Below, piece by piece: positions 33,867 to 42,948 of a stretch of DNA of 64,000 nucleotides. Both the position numbers and the translations under genes were made by a program. Within the stretch, counting starts at the first letter, position 1, and each line of letters starts with the position of its first letter. The stretch is taken from assembly GCF_018861025.1 (NCBI RefSeq), contig NZ_JAHKQH010000024.1, forward strand, positions 62,001-126,000, in the 5' to 3' direction. The stretch comes from Psychrosphaera sp. B3R10 (GTDB taxonomy: Bacteria > Pseudomonadota > Gammaproteobacteria > Enterobacterales > Alteromonadaceae). Under the pieces are notes generated by a model. That model did no database searches and was not told the origin of the DNA. It worked only from the letters and a program-made list of their open reading frames with translations.

Positions 33867-34766
33867 ATGAAGTACTGTGCAATATTGTCGATGGACAGTT
33901 TGGAAGATTTTGAAGCGTATGATCATCTAATCGAACCCCATTTGTTAGCTCGTGGGTGGCAAACAAGTACAGTATCGTGGCGTAAAAAAAACGTCGACTG
34001 GTCACAATATGATGTTGTATTAATTCGTACGCCTTGGGATTATCAAGAAGATGCAGACGCGTTTTTGGCGGTATTAACTGACATCGAACAATCAACCGCA
34101 CGACTTGAAAACAGCTTTGAGATGGTTAAGTGGAATATCGACAAGATTTATCTGCAACAACTGGAACAGCAAGGTGTACCTCTAGTTCCAACCATTTGGC
34201 AGTCCCGGTTAGGCAATAATGCTATCAACCAAGCGCAATTAGACAGTTGGTTTAGTGAGTCAGGTTCTGAGCAAATGGTATTAAAACCACGAATAAGTGC
34301 AAATTCCGACAATACCTTTTGGCTTAAAAAGAGTGAAAGTTGTTACGACATTGAACAGCTAAATAGTGCATTCAGTGAACGTGATTTTATGATACAGCCT
34401 TTTGTTCCTGCCGTAATAGAAGAAGGTGAGTATTCACTATTTTATTTTAATGGTGAATACAGCCACGCGATTTTGAAAACGCCAAAAGATGAGGACTTTC
34501 GAGTACAGGAAGAACATGGCGGACGTTTAAAATTGATCACGCCAGAGGCTAAGTTAATCGCAAGTGCTGACCACTGCATGTTTGCCATAAAACAAACGCA
34601 CGAAATGCCACTGTATGCGCGCCTTGATTTGATCAGGTTTAAAAATGATTTTGTCTTGATGGAAGCTGAGATGATTGAACCATCCCTATATTTTAATATG
34701 GACCCAGCTTCAGCGGAACGATTCGCTGAAGCATTTGTAACTCGGATGACGGCTCTTTTGAGCTAA
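33867..34766 (+). CDS. ATP-grasp domain protein, substrate unknown
   Basis: A 299-residue protein. The N terminus (MKYCAILSMDSLEDFEAYD) and the following VLIRTPWDYQEDADAF are found in a group of ATP-grasp ligases related to glutathione synthetase and to the cycloserine-ligase DcsG. The nucleotide-binding segments are VLKPRISANSDNTF and FMIQPFVPAVIEEGEYSLFYF, and the metal-binding end is LYARLDLIRFKNDFVLMEAEMIEPSLYF. They join a carboxylate to an amine or thiol with ATP. No biosynthetic neighbours point to the product. ATG at 33867 is chosen; the in-frame TTG at 33846 has no better site. Confidence 0.85.
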   Translation: MKYCAILSMDSLEDFEAYDHLIEPHLLARGWQTSTVSWRKKNVDWSQYDVVLIRTPWDYQEDADAFLAVLTDIEQSTARLENSFEMVKWNIDKIYLQQLEQQGVPLVPTIWQSRLGNNAINQAQLDSWFSESGSEQMVLKPRISANSDNTFWLKKSESCYDIEQLNSAFSERDFMIQPFVPAVIEEGEYSLFYFNGEYSHAILKTPKDEDFRVQEEHGGRLKLITPEAKLIASADHCMFAIKQTHEMPLYARLDLIRFKNDFVLMEAEMIEPSLYFNMDPASAERFAEAFVTRMTALLS

Positions 34767-34870
34767 ATTGAATTAAGTTAAAAGGCGGCTATGCCTAAGT
34801 ACAATTGGTAACTAAATACCAAATAAGTCTGGATGTGCAATTAGGTTTTAACTCAAAACTTTATGATTGG

Positions 34871-35407
34871 TTATTCTTTAGGGCGATTGCTTTTTTTGCC
34901 CCATTTACGCCTAACGAGCTGAATTTTGGATGGATCTTTTTTCCAGCTTTGGTATTGATTATGAACCCCTTTGGTTAAGCGTTGTGAGTAGCTTTCTAAC
35001 AAGTCCACACCAACTAATATGGCAACCACTACAAACGACATTAAAATCGCGGCACCAAACGTACCTTTGGCTACTATTACGCCAATAGCGGCTAATACCC
35101 AAATGGTCGCGGCAGAGGTTACGCCAACTACAGCCCCATCTTTTGCCAACATGACACCGGCACCTAAAAAGCCAACGCCGGTAATAACTTGGCCAATAAT
35201 ACGAGAAGGATCAGACATCTCGACCGAAACGCTGTCTGCGGCGGCAACAAATATATAGGTACCTACGACGATGAGAGATGAGGTTCTTATGCCCACAGGT
35301 TTACCACGGTATTGGCGTTCAAAGCCAATCACAGTGCCACAAAGGACAGCCGTTAATACGGCAAGCCAGCTGTACGGTGATATATCGAAGATCTGTTCAG
35401 TTATCAA
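34871..35407 (-). CDS. MgtC/SapB family inner membrane protein
   Basis: An inner membrane protein of about 178 residues with the MgtC N-terminal domain: SPYSWLAVLTAVLCGTVIGFERQYRGKPVGIRT, then SRIIGQVITGVGFLGAGVML, and four to five membrane helices in the first 130 residues, ending in a basic cytosolic tail (VRRKWGKKSNRP). MgtC proteins influence F-type ATP synthase or magnesium homeostasis in pathogens; the role of the shorter SapB-type proteins is unclear. The frame begins at a TTG at 35458 without a good ribosome-binding site; I prefer the TTG at 35407 because the family normally starts some ten residues before the SPYSW motif. Either start remains possible. Confidence 0.85.
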   Translation of the reverse strand: MITEQIFDISPYSWLAVLTAVLCGTVIGFERQYRGKPVGIRTSSLIVVGTYIFVAAADSVSVEMSDPSRIIGQVITGVGFLGAGVMLAKDGAVVGVTSAATIWVLAAIGVIVAKGTFGAAILMSFVVVAILVGVDLLESYSQRLTKGVHNQYQSWKKDPSKIQLVRRKWGKKSNRPKE

Positions 35408-35596
35408 AATAAGCTTTTTAAAATTAGTGGGTAACGGAATAGGAAACTTTTTTCCCAAATAAATTATGCGACGGTATTTAACTACGAAAGATAAAACTCA
35501 TTTACGCTTTACGTTGCAATTGTAAATAAGGCGGTTGAATGAGAAACACTCGACACCGCCTGTATACTAATATTGTCTAATTAACGACTTACTCGA

Positions 35597-35803
35597 TCAA
35601 TTATAGTTATCGTAATCATCATCAAACAGGTCACGTCGTTTTTTTGCTTCAATCTTTTTACGAGCGGCACTGTTGTGTAAACTGCGATAACGCTTTGACT
35701 GGTGATGCAATGACGAGTCAAACTCATCATTAAAATCTTCATTTTTCGACGACCAGGATATGTCACTATTGGTTTCGTTGGCTTGTCTAAAATTTCTACT
35801 CAT
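35597..35803 (-). CDS. Small charged protein resembling PA3496 family
   Basis: A 68-residue highly charged protein: MSRNFRQANETNSD at the start, an acidic middle, then NSAARKKIEAKKRRDLFDDDY and a short acidic end. The ARxKIExxxxxRxL pattern resembles the small PA3496-type proteins found in gammaproteobacteria, said to affect envelope integrity; this assignment is by eye and uncertain. The ATG at 35803 is used because the extra ten codons from 35833 show no such character. A hairpin with GGCGGT/ACCGCC arms (35530-35560) follows its stop. The overlapping shorter frame 35581-35766 is ignored. Confidence 0.7.
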   Translation of the reverse strand: MSRNFRQANETNSDISWSSKNEDFNDEFDSSLHHQSKRYRSLHNSAARKKIEAKKRRDLFDDDYDNYN

Positions 35804-36122
35804 TAAAGTTCTCTTAAAATAAACGTAAGTCATTTACGTACTGTAAATAATGAAGACTGTTTGTTAAAAACAAAAGCAATATATATTTATTCGTACGATT
35901 AAAATTGTTTGTCGATAGGTTATTTGGGTATAGCCCAAAGTTTATATTCGGTCAAAAAATCGTCACTTTTATTTAATGTTCGACAATAAAAATTGATGCT
36001 TATAACAAAAAAAAACAGTTGGATTATTGACCCCACATATGGAATTTTATACGCCTATTATTACTTGCAAATGACTAAGTTTGCATCGAAAAACAATTTT
36101 AATTTAAGAGTAAAAGTTAAAG
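35804..36122. other. Gene-free gap between the small charged protein and RMD1 genes
   Basis: 319 AT-rich bases between divergent genes. It must hold two promoters, but I see no confident operator, hairpin or small gene in it. Confidence 0.5.
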
Positions 36123-36932
36123 ATGACTACCGACAAATTAATGTCTACAACTGAGTTTTGCCACGACCGAGTTTCGGTATTTAATGTTGGAGACGAATTT
36201 TGTTCTGAAACCGAAATACAAGCGGTTAGCACCGAGCAACCACAAACACGTTTTCGTGACGCGGTGCGTGTTGTTGCTGATCAGGGCGAGTATTGGTTAT
36301 TTGATTATGGCGTTGTTGTATTTTGGGGCATGGATGAAGAAGAGATTAAGCGTCTAGTCGCTAAATTTGTAAAACAGTCGGAATCTAACTTAGAAAAAAT
36401 CGAAGAACACTATCTGTTTGGTTTCGCCAATGAAATAAAAATAAGCAAAGATTTTATTACCTTGCCTGACAATAATCCGTTATCACGTTTGGCGGTTTCA
36501 CATGCGTTGGCGCAGTCGATTAAGTTGGTAGAATTTGAGCAAAATGCGCAAAATACCATAGTGAATCATTCACATTTACCCGAAACGTTAGCTAAGTCGG
36601 GTAAAATCGCTTTGTCTCGTAAACACATCGCCAAAATTCGAGGCATGTTGTTCCGCACAAAAAGCGACATTATTTTGCACTATGGGTTGCTCGATACCCC
36701 AGAGTTCTTTTGGGAATACCCAGAGTATGAGCATATATATAATGCGCTCGCTAAATACATGGATATTCATCCGCGAGTTGAATTGTTATCTAAAAAGCTC
36801 GAAACCATTCATGAATTGTTTGAAATGTTGGCCGATGAGCAAAAACATCAACATTCGTCGTTTTTGGAGTGGATTATTATCATATTAATCGCTATTGAGA
36901 TTGTGATCTATTTTGTTGAATTAGCAGCGTAA
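36123..36932 (+). CDS. RMD1/DUF155 family membrane protein
   Basis: A 269-residue protein of the RMD1 (DUF155, sporulation-related in yeast) family. The N-terminal part has EYWLFDYGVVVFWGMDEEEIKRL, the middle has HALAQSIKLVEFE, and the C-terminal half has LRGMLFR-like KHIAKIRGMLFRTKSDIILHY and KKLETIHELFEMLADEQKH, followed by a single C-terminal membrane helix (LEWIIIILIAIEIVIYFVEL) as tail anchor. Bacterial members are of unknown function; the yeast homologue is mitochondrial. No signal peptide; soluble domain likely in the cytosol. Ended by a terminator at 36946-36992. Confidence 0.88.
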   Translation: MTTDKLMSTTEFCHDRVSVFNVGDEFCSETEIQAVSTEQPQTRFRDAVRVVADQGEYWLFDYGVVVFWGMDEEEIKRLVAKFVKQSESNLEKIEEHYLFGFANEIKISKDFITLPDNNPLSRLAVSHALAQSIKLVEFEQNAQNTIVNHSHLPETLAKSGKIALSRKHIAKIRGMLFRTKSDIILHYGLLDTPEFFWEYPEYEHIYNALAKYMDIHPRVELLSKKLETIHELFEMLADEQKHQHSSFLEWIIIILIAIEIVIYFVELAA

Positions 36933-36945
36933 TTTGCCCCTAATG

Positions 36946-36992
36946 CGACTTTGATTTTTTGGAATAGTACCAGAAAACAAAGTCGTTTTTTT
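36946..36992 (+). terminator. Terminator after the RMD1-family gene
   Basis: CGACTTTG (36946-36953) and CAAAGTCG (36978-36985) pair around a 24-base loop, followed by TTTTTTTG. Confidence 0.75.
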
Positions 36993-37213
36993 GTTTCTAG
37001 GCCTTGTTTAACCTTAACGGCATTGAGCCTATTCGCTATTGAAATGTCCTATAAAAACTAGCAACTTCCACCCCTGACTAAAAGTTTTCGCTGTCTAAAT
37101 CGTTGAACTAAGAAACTCAGGCTTTACCCGAATAAACGTCATCTCATCACGTCATCTTAAGCTGAATATTTGATTGTTAAAAAAATATTCAAATTCCCCT
37201 TGCTTTAAATCTA

Positions 37214-37232
37214 AATGATAACTATTCTCATT
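37214..37232. promoter_or_regulatory. Fur box of the 37371 unit
   Basis: AATGATAACTATTCTCATT agrees with AATGATAATNATTATCATT at all but two positions. It lies about 140 bases upstream of the first small gene. The rest of the 36933-37370 gap carries only the RMD1 terminator and AT-rich sequence. Confidence 0.8.
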
Positions 37233-37370
37233 TGTGTTGGGTTGATTTTGATATGTGAGGCATTGATCTCAGCATTCAAGCTCAATGCGGTGGCCACTAA
37301 CTGGTTTTTAGTATTAAGTCTGCGGACGGTGGCTCGATGAAATTTGTTAAATAATGGATATTGTAATCAG

Positions 37371-37868
37371 ATGCTAAATAAATTTTTATGTGCACCTCAT
37401 CGTCAGGAACTTACGGATAAACCAGAAAAAGCGAAAGCCTATTGCTGGAAGGGGTTGGAGACAGGTCAAAACTTGTCGGCTTTTGGTCATAAACGTGACG
37501 CACTTGCTCACTTTGGCTGTGCTTTCGAAACAGCTGAGATTGTAATGAGCAGTAGGGTAATGCCAGCCCTCGATGCAATTGGAATATTTAATGCGACATC
37601 TTGTGCATTTATAGCTTGTTTAAAAGAATTAGGTTATCACGAACAGTCTCAAGCGGTTTTAAATATGTGTATTGACCGACTGTTTGCTGAATCATTGGCT
37701 TTTCCCAGATTGACGCCCACTATTCAAACCTTAGTTATTTCATTACAGGACTTTTCACTGCGAAATCGTCGGAGCAGGGAGCAGGTAAGAAAAGAAATTG
37801 GTTTTGACTATGATAATTTAAATTACAGTTTTCCTGTTCAATCTACAGCGACAAAGTTACTTCACTAA
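37371..37868 (+). CDS. Unrecognised helical protein, Fur-box controlled
   Basis: A 165-residue soluble protein without signal peptide or membrane segment, rich in amphipathic helices: KPEKAKAYCWKGLETGQNL, RDALAHFGCAFETAEIVMSS, CAFIACLKELGYHEQSQAVL. The spacing of alanine, aromatic and glycine residues suggests tetratricopeptide-like helices. Eight cysteines or more are not conserved motifs. The ATG at 37371 is chosen; an upstream in-frame TTG at 37344 lies within the leader. A strong Fur box stands about 140 bases upstream, and a second small gene begins 13 bases after its stop, so the two appear to form an iron-repressed operon. I do not recognise the family. Confidence 0.8.
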   Translation: MLNKFLCAPHRQELTDKPEKAKAYCWKGLETGQNLSAFGHKRDALAHFGCAFETAEIVMSSRVMPALDAIGIFNATSCAFIACLKELGYHEQSQAVLNMCIDRLFAESLAFPRLTPTIQTLVISLQDFSLRNRRSREQVRKEIGFDYDNLNYSFPVQSTATKLLH

Positions 37869-37881
37869 AAGAGGCCCTAGA

Positions 37882-38058
37882 ATGAATACACATCCTCAAA
37901 CTGAACAAACCGTTAGTTTACAAATAAATACATCGACATTGCTTAGATTAATTCGAGAAAACGGGGTTAGACTTAACGACATTCATTGTTTGGACAAACA
38001 GTCCAAAGAAACGGTTCGACAGTCATTTCTTCAAAGTATGCTGCGCCAAACGACGTAG
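37882..38058 (+). CDS. Unrecognised 58-residue protein, second gene of the Fur unit
   Basis: A 58-residue soluble protein: a short polar lead, then VSLQINTSTLLRLIRENGVRL and NDIHCLDKQSKETVRQSFLQSML. The beta-strand-then-helix look (VSLQINTSTLLRLI) is like small DNA-binding or adaptor proteins, but no firm family is seen. GAGG stands eight bases before the ATG, so it is a real translation signal. It follows the 165-residue gene by 13 bases and is probably translated from the same Fur-controlled mRNA. Confidence 0.75.
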   Translation: MNTHPQTEQTVSLQINTSTLLRLIRENGVRLNDIHCLDKQSKETVRQSFLQSMLRQTT

Positions 38059-38091
38059 CCTAAAACAAGATTTTGATAACAGGAATTTGCA

Positions 38092-38118
38092 ATGAAAAAA
38101 CCAGAGGTTTGGCCGTAA
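38092..38118 (+). other. Eight-codon mini-ORF with ribosome-binding site
   Basis: ATG at 38092 follows AGGA at about eight bases and reads MKKPEVWP before a TAA. The same frame stays meaningful after the stop (VAGKEKQIREVNTRREEKC up to a TAA). It may be a leader peptide, a decayed short gene or chance. Confidence 0.25.
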
Positions 38119-38239
38119 GTTGCAGGTAAAGAGAAGCAAATAAGAGAAGTAAATACGAGAAGAGAAGAGAAGTGCTAAAGCAGCGGCAGAATGTTAACAC
38201 TGCGGAACGGATCACTCTAATAGTGGTTATTAGGATATT

Positions 38240-38277
38240 ACTCGACTCATTAAATTTCCTGCTAAAACAAGTCGAGT
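38240..38277 (+). other. Hairpin ACTCGACT/AGTCGAGT downstream of the Fur unit
   Basis: Eight-base arms at 38240-38247 and 38270-38277 enclose a 22-base AT-rich loop. It could end a small RNA or the Fur-unit transcript together with the next hairpin. Confidence 0.45.
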
Positions 38278-38286
38278 CATAAAAAT

Positions 38287-38326
38287 GTAGGCTAACGCTT
38301 TTGGTATCGCGTTAAACCTACTTTTT
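38287..38326 (+). terminator. Terminator downstream of the Fur unit
   Basis: GTAGG (38287-38291) and CCTAC (38317-38321), with an inner AACGC/GCGTT helix, are followed by TTTTTATT. It also lies against the end of the convergent nhaA gene. Confidence 0.7.
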
Positions 38327-38346
38327 ATTGTAACCTTGAGGTCAAA

Positions 38347-39537
38347 CTACGCTTCAACAGGCTTCTTGAGTGTTGCATTGAGTACGAGATAACCGATTAT
38401 TCCCGATAACAAGGAACCGATTATTATCCCAAGGCGTTCATCGAACAGCAGATTAACGCCGGTTTCTTCAAATGCTAACGACCCAACAAATAAACTCATG
38501 GTAAATCCAATACCACAAAGGGCCGCCGTACCATATAGTCCGCCCCAGGACATGCCCTTAGGTAATTGAGCAAAATTCATCTTGATGCATAACCAACATA
38601 AACCAAATATCCCAATTTGTTTACCAGCAAACAAGCCTAATGCAATGCCGATAGGGACATTATGAAACATCTGTTCAGTAGTGACGTTGGCAAAACTTAT
38701 CCCTGCATTGGCAAAGGCAAAAACAGGTAATACAAAAAAAGCGACAATGGAATGTAGATCGTGTTCTAGTGATTTTAAAGGACTGTGTTCAGGATCGTCT
38801 TTGGATCGCATAGGTATAAACATAGCCAGAACAACACCAGCTAACGTGGCATGGACGCCAGATTTTAATGTGGCAATCCACATAATAATACCAATCAAAA
38901 TATAGGGGCTATTCGAGACGACATTCCGTTTATTTAGTATCGCCAAAATTGGAATACAGAGTGCGACAACAATTAGCGCCAGAAGTGAAATTTTTGACGT
39001 GTAAAACAGCGCAATGATGATGATGGCACCGATATCGTCAAAAATGGCCAGAGAAGTTAAAAATATCTTTATGGAAATGGGTACTCGTTTGCCCAACAAG
39101 GTTAAAACACCCAACGCAAATGCAATGTCCGTTGCCGCAGGGATTGCCCAACCTTTTGCCGCTACTGGATCCGCACCGTTAAAATAAAGGTAAATAGCGG
39201 CAGGCACTAACATACCGCCAATAGCACCCGCGCCAGGAAGAATAATGTTGCGCTTATCAGACAATTCACCTTCAACTAATTCGCGTTTTAATTCTAACCC
39301 AACGAGGAAAAAGAAGACCGCCATCAACCCATCATTTATCCACAATAACAGCGGTTTAGCTATTTCTAATGCGCCCACTCTGACTTCGACTGGGGTTGAT
39401 AAAAAGAGTTGGTAATAAGGTTCTAATGGCGTATTGGCGATGATGATTGCTGCTGTAGCTGCAATAAAAAGTAAAATACCACCGGCGGATTCCATTTTAA
39501 AAAACGACGTTATAGAGCTGTGTAAGGGGTTAGACAT
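38347..39537 (-). CDS. nhaA: Na+/H+ antiporter NhaA
   Basis: A 396-residue inner membrane antiporter that extrudes sodium in exchange for protons and maintains pH and salt balance. It has the usual twelve-helix build; the essential aspartate pair is in [19 protein letters not shown], and the N terminus has [17 protein letters not shown], the usual opening. Other conserved spots are [22 protein letters not shown] and [13 protein letters not shown]. The ATG at 39537 follows an AGGAA, whereas the frame to 39576 adds a non-conserved lead. It converges with the Fur unit. Confidence 0.97.
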   Translation of the reverse strand: MSNPLHSSITSFFKMESAGGILLFIAATAAIIIANTPLEPYYQLFLSTPVEVRVGALEIAKPLLLWINDGLMAVFFFLVGLELKRELVEGELSDKRNIILPGAGAIGGMLVPAAIYLYFNGADPVAAKGWAIPAATDIAFALGVLTLLGKRVPISIKIFLTSLAIFDDIGAIIIIALFYTSKISLLALIVVALCIPILAILNKRNVVSNSPYILIGIIMWIATLKSGVHATLAGVVLAMFIPMRSKDDPEHSPLKSLEHDLHSIVAFFVLPVFAFANAGISFANVTTEQMFHNVPIGIALGLFAGKQIGIFGLCWLCIKMNFAQLPKGMSWGGLYGTAALCGIGFTMSLFVGSLAFEETGVNLLFDERLGIIIGSLLSGIIGYLVLNATLKKPVEA

Positions 39538-39804
39538 TTGGGTTCCTTTAATAGATATGCCAACTATAAATAACACATATGTGGAATATAAGACACTTTA
39601 ATGGCGATGTGTTAAATGTATTTAACGTTAAACCGCATTAATTGGCTTTATCTCAAGTTTAGATTATTTTTGAGTAAGTACCTAAAGTGATTGATAAATA
39701 TATTAGATGATTTGGTATTAATGCTTACCTGTACAAATGAACTGTCGTATCATTTGGACAGACTTTACAGTTTAACATTCATTACTAAGAAGAAGCTCGA
39801 TAGC

Positions 39805-40635
39805 ATGACACAAATAAAAAGCATCTTAATCACCGGCTGTTCAACAGGCATTGGCTTCGATACCGCAACAACGCTCCACGGTATGGGTTTTGACGTTTAT
39901 GCAACGGCTCGCAAAGCGCAGGACGTCGACAAATTGCGAGACTTAGGATTAAAGGCAAAATTATTGGATTTGGCCGACGAGGCAACTATTAAAACATCCG
40001 TTCAGTGGGTACTTGATCAAACCGACGGAAAACTCGACGCACTGTTTAATAATGGTGCTTATGGTCAGCCGGGGGCCATCGAAGATTTGCCAGTAGAAGC
40101 ATTGCGAGCACAATTTGAAACTAATTTTTTTGGCTGGCATCGATTGACCCAAATGGTCTTAAAAATAATGCGCGAGCAAGGTTATGGTCGCATTATCCAA
40201 AATAGCTCAGTACTCGGGTTAGTTGCTATGCCTTATCGAGGGGCTTATAACGCATCAAAATTTGCAGTGGAAGGTTACACTGACACCTTACGTTTGGAAC
40301 TTAGAGGGACAAACATTCAAGTAAGTTTAATTGAGCCGGGGCCAATCGATACTGAGTTTCGAGCCAATGCACTTGAGAAAATTAATGAATATATCGATAT
40401 TGAAGGTTCAGTTCACAGCAAAGCATACAAACCGCAGGTAGAGCGGTTAGCTAAAAAACAGGTTTCTACCGCGTTTACATTGCCGCCGTCGGCAGTCACT
40501 AAATCGGTTATTCATGCTATTACGGCTAAAAAAGCGAAACGCCGCTATTATGTCACCACACCGACTTACTTAATGGCTTGGTTTAAACGCCTGCTACCTA
40601 CATCATGGTTAGATGCGATACTAGCAAAGAACTAA
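39805..40635 (+). CDS. SDR family oxidoreductase (YbbO-like)
   Basis: A 276-residue classical short-chain dehydrogenase. The cofactor motif is TGCSTGIG in ILITGCSTGIGFDTATTL, the NNGAYG motif follows as NNGAYGQPG, the catalytic serine is in IIQNSSVLG and YNASKF carries the tyrosine-lysine pair. The length and the C-terminal tail ending near WFKRLLPTSWLDAIL suggest the YbbO/retinol-dehydrogenase-like group that may act on sterol-like or aldehyde substrates. The ATG at 39805 is chosen because the preceding frame (to 39691) is not conserved. Divergent from nhaA; convergent with thiF. Confidence 0.9.
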   Translation: MTQIKSILITGCSTGIGFDTATTLHGMGFDVYATARKAQDVDKLRDLGLKAKLLDLADEATIKTSVQWVLDQTDGKLDALFNNGAYGQPGAIEDLPVEALRAQFETNFFGWHRLTQMVLKIMREQGYGRIIQNSSVLGLVAMPYRGAYNASKFAVEGYTDTLRLELRGTNIQVSLIEPGPIDTEFRANALEKINEYIDIEGSVHSKAYKPQVERLAKKQVSTAFTLPPSAVTKSVIHAITAKKAKRRYYVTTPTYLMAWFKRLLPTSWLDAILAKN

Positions 40636-40646
40636 TGTCATGCCGC

Positions 40647-41399
40647 TTATTTGTGGCGGCAAACAGGACAGTCAGAGCGGCGATTTAATTTGAATTTTTG
40701 AGTCGCCATGCCCCAGGCATCAAACAACATAAGTTGATTCAAATTGTTGTACTCGCCCAATATTAAACGCAATGTCTCGGTGGCTTGTAAGCTTCCTAAA
40801 ACCCCCAAAATAGGGCTAAAAACACCAGCGGTTGAACAGTTTTGTGGGGCGTCAACCGACTCTGGGAACAAACATTCGTAACATGGCGAGTCCGCTGTTG
40901 AAAAATCAAAACTAATTAATTGGCCACTCGCTTGAATAGCAGATGCTGAAACAAGTTGTTTCTGGTGTTGTTTACAAGTCGCGTTAATTAAACGCCTGGT
41001 TTTTACATTGTCAGTGCAGTCTAAAACCACATCGTGACGTTCAATTAAAGCGGCCAAGTCAAAATTGAATATTGACTCTGCGATAGCGTTAATCACAATT
41101 AAAGAGTTTTGTAAGGAGAGCTTTTGCTGAGCAACAATTGCTTTTTTCTCGCCAATGTTATTTTCACCATATAATATCTGACGCTGCAGATTACTGCTTT
41201 CAATAGTATCGTGGTCTACCAAAGTTAAGGTGCCAACACCTGCAGCTGTTAGATATTGAGCAGCAGGGCAGCCTAAGCCGCCCAACCCAATAATAAGTAC
41301 TCGGCTATTTTGGAATGCCAACTGACCTTGCTCACCAATTTTTTCCACCATCAGATGGCGGTGATAACGCAAAAATTGTTTGTCCGTTAGATTTGCCAC
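40647..41399 (-). CDS. thiF: Sulfur carrier adenylyltransferase ThiF
   Basis: A 250-residue E1-like enzyme that adenylates the C-terminal glycine of ThiS with ATP. It begins LTDKQFLRYHRHLMVEKIGEQ, has the ATP-binding loop RVLIIGLGGLGCPAAQYL, the LQRQIL segment, and two CxxC zinc sites (CYEC and CPVC). I take the GTG at 41399 as start because AGGA stands seven bases upstream and it follows directly the stop of thiDE; the ATG at 41435 would overlap that gene by 32 bases. Last gene of the thiamin operon. The near-terminal motif and size fit ThiF rather than MoeB. Confidence 0.93.
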   Translation of the reverse strand: MANLTDKQFLRYHRHLMVEKIGEQGQLAFQNSRVLIIGLGGLGCPAAQYLTAAGVGTLTLVDHDTIESSNLQRQILYGENNIGEKKAIVAQQKLSLQNSLIVINAIAESIFNFDLAALIERHDVVLDCTDNVKTRRLINATCKQHQKQLVSASAIQASGQLISFDFSTADSPCYECLFPESVDAPQNCSTAGVFSPILGVLGSLQATETLRLILGEYNNLNQLMLFDAWGMATQKFKLNRRSDCPVCRHK

Positions 41400-41403
41400 C
41401 GAG

Positions 41404-42948
41404 TTATCCTTTTGCCAATAACTTATTAAATGCAACTACCGCTTGTTCTGGATCATCCGCTTCGGTAATTGCTGTGACAACGGCAATTGAGCCTACGCCC
41501 GTTTTAATTACTTCGGTAGCTCTTTCTAATGTTATCCCACCAATGGCAACCATCGGTATATCGAGGTTAAGTTCAACCAATTTTGCTAAAGTATCGACGC
41601 CTTGTATTTGACCGGTCATATCTTTTGTGCGGGTCGGAAAAATAGCGCCAACAGCAAGATAAGAGGGTTGGTATTCTTGTATTTTTAACATTTCGTAATG
41701 GCCATGGGTACTCACGCCAAGCTTAATACCGGATTGCTTGATGGCATGTAAATCAGCCATCTGAATATCTTCCTGTCCAAGGTGAACGCCATAAGCTTTG
41801 TGCTTAATTGCTAATTCCCAGTAGTCGTTAATAAACAAACGAGCTTGGTATTGTCGGCCCAGTTCTATGGCTTGTATAACAGACTGTTCAAGGTCCCTAC
41901 CAGTTAAGATTTTTTCGCGATATTGAATGGTTTTAATGCCCGCTTTGAGTAAACGTTCAATCCAAGCTAAGTTATCTACGACGGGATATAACCCCAGTTT
42001 TTGCTCGTCTATTTGAGCGAAACCTGAGGTAAAAGTATCAACCGGATGGGCGCTAAGTGCGGGTTCCCAATCAAGCTGCAATGCCAAGTCACTATTTGAA
42101 ACTAGCACCTTAGGGTAGTCTTGGCGTTCACGCGGCCAAGGTCCTTGCCAAATCGGGCCATACGGACCTTCATAGTCTTTAGCCAGTCTTAACCCCTGAT
42201 TGATATAGGCTTTTGCAATAGTAAACGCGTCGCGTAACAAATAACCTTGAGCCATCAAACTGGCTAAGGCAGAGGCAAAAGTGCAACCGCTACCGTGGGT
42301 ATGTTCGGTATCTATTTTGGGACTCGCAAGCCAATAATGTTGATAACCATCGTGGCAATAATCGACGCAGTAACGCTCGTCAATATCGATGTGTCCGCCT
42401 TTGATCAAAACCGAGCTTGGGCCTAAATTAAGGGCTTGTTGCGCGGCGTTTTCCATGCAATCCCACGAGAACACATAGACGCCAGTGAGTTGCTGCAACT
42501 CTTTGTTGTTGGGGGTGAGTACATCAACAACAGGCAGTAAATGTTGTTTTATTGTGGGGAGTATGTCGTCTTCCGTTAAGTTGCCGCCATTTGAGGCAAC
42601 AGCAACCGGGTCGTAAACAACAATAGGCGCAAAGTCCCATGTGGTTTTGTAATGGGCGATTTTCTCTGCAACTAATTTGACTTGCTCGGCATTGGCTAAA
42701 AGACCAATTTTAATGACGAGAGCCGGCTTCTCTTGTTCGAGAGCGTCAAATTGAGACTGCATTACGTCAATGGAGACGGCATTAATCTCGATAACCCCAG
42801 CGCTATTTTGAGCCGTTACTGCGGTAATTATTGAACAGGCTTCAGCGCCCAAATTATGAATGGTTTTGCAATCGGCTTGGATCCCGGCACCGCCGGTACA
42901 GTCGCTTCCGGCTATGGTCCAAACAATTGAATTGGATAACACTGACAT
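41404..42948 (-). CDS. thiDE: Bifunctional ThiD-ThiE (HMP kinase / thiamin phosphate synthase)
   Basis: A 514-residue fusion. The N-terminal ThiD domain (to about 270) phosphorylates hydroxymethylpyrimidine twice; it has [38 protein letters not shown] and the phosphate loop [14 protein letters not shown]. The C-terminal ThiE domain (about 310-514) joins HMP-PP and the thiazole phosphate: [45 protein letters not shown] and VAIGGITLE. The ATG at 42948 overlaps the stop of thiG in TAATG, so the genes are coupled. The linker with a proline-rich segment ([10 protein letters not shown]) marks the joint. Confidence 0.95.
   Translation of the reverse strand: MSVLSNSIVWTIAGSDCTGGAGIQADCKTIHNLGAEACSIITAVTAQNSAGVIEINAVSIDVMQSQFDALEQEKPALVIKIGLLANAEQVKLVAEKIAHYKTTWDFAPIVVYDPVAVASNGGNLTEDDILPTIKQHLLPVVDVLTPNNKELQQLTGVYVFSWDCMENAAQQALNLGPSSVLIKGGHIDIDERYCVDYCHDGYQHYWLASPKIDTEHTHGSGCTFASALASLMAQGYLLRDAFTIAKAYINQGLRLAKDYEGPYGPIWQGPWPRERQDYPKVLVSNSDLALQLDWEPALSAHPVDTFTSGFAQIDEQKLGLYPVVDNLAWIERLLKAGIKTIQYREKILTGRDLEQSVIQAIELGRQYQARLFINDYWELAIKHKAYGVHLGQEDIQMADLHAIKQSGIKLGVSTHGHYEMLKIQEYQPSYLAVGAIFPTRTKDMTGQIQGVDTLAKLVELNLDIPMVAIGGITLERATEVIKTGVGSIAVVTAITEADDPEQAVVAFNKLLAKG

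Noticed and set aside
33823-34101. 92-codon minus-strand frame
   Set aside because: Overlaps the start of the ATP-grasp gene, with no family resemblance.
35581-35766. 61-codon minus-strand frame
   Set aside because: Overlaps the PA3496-like gene in another frame and lacks a ribosome-binding site of comparable quality.
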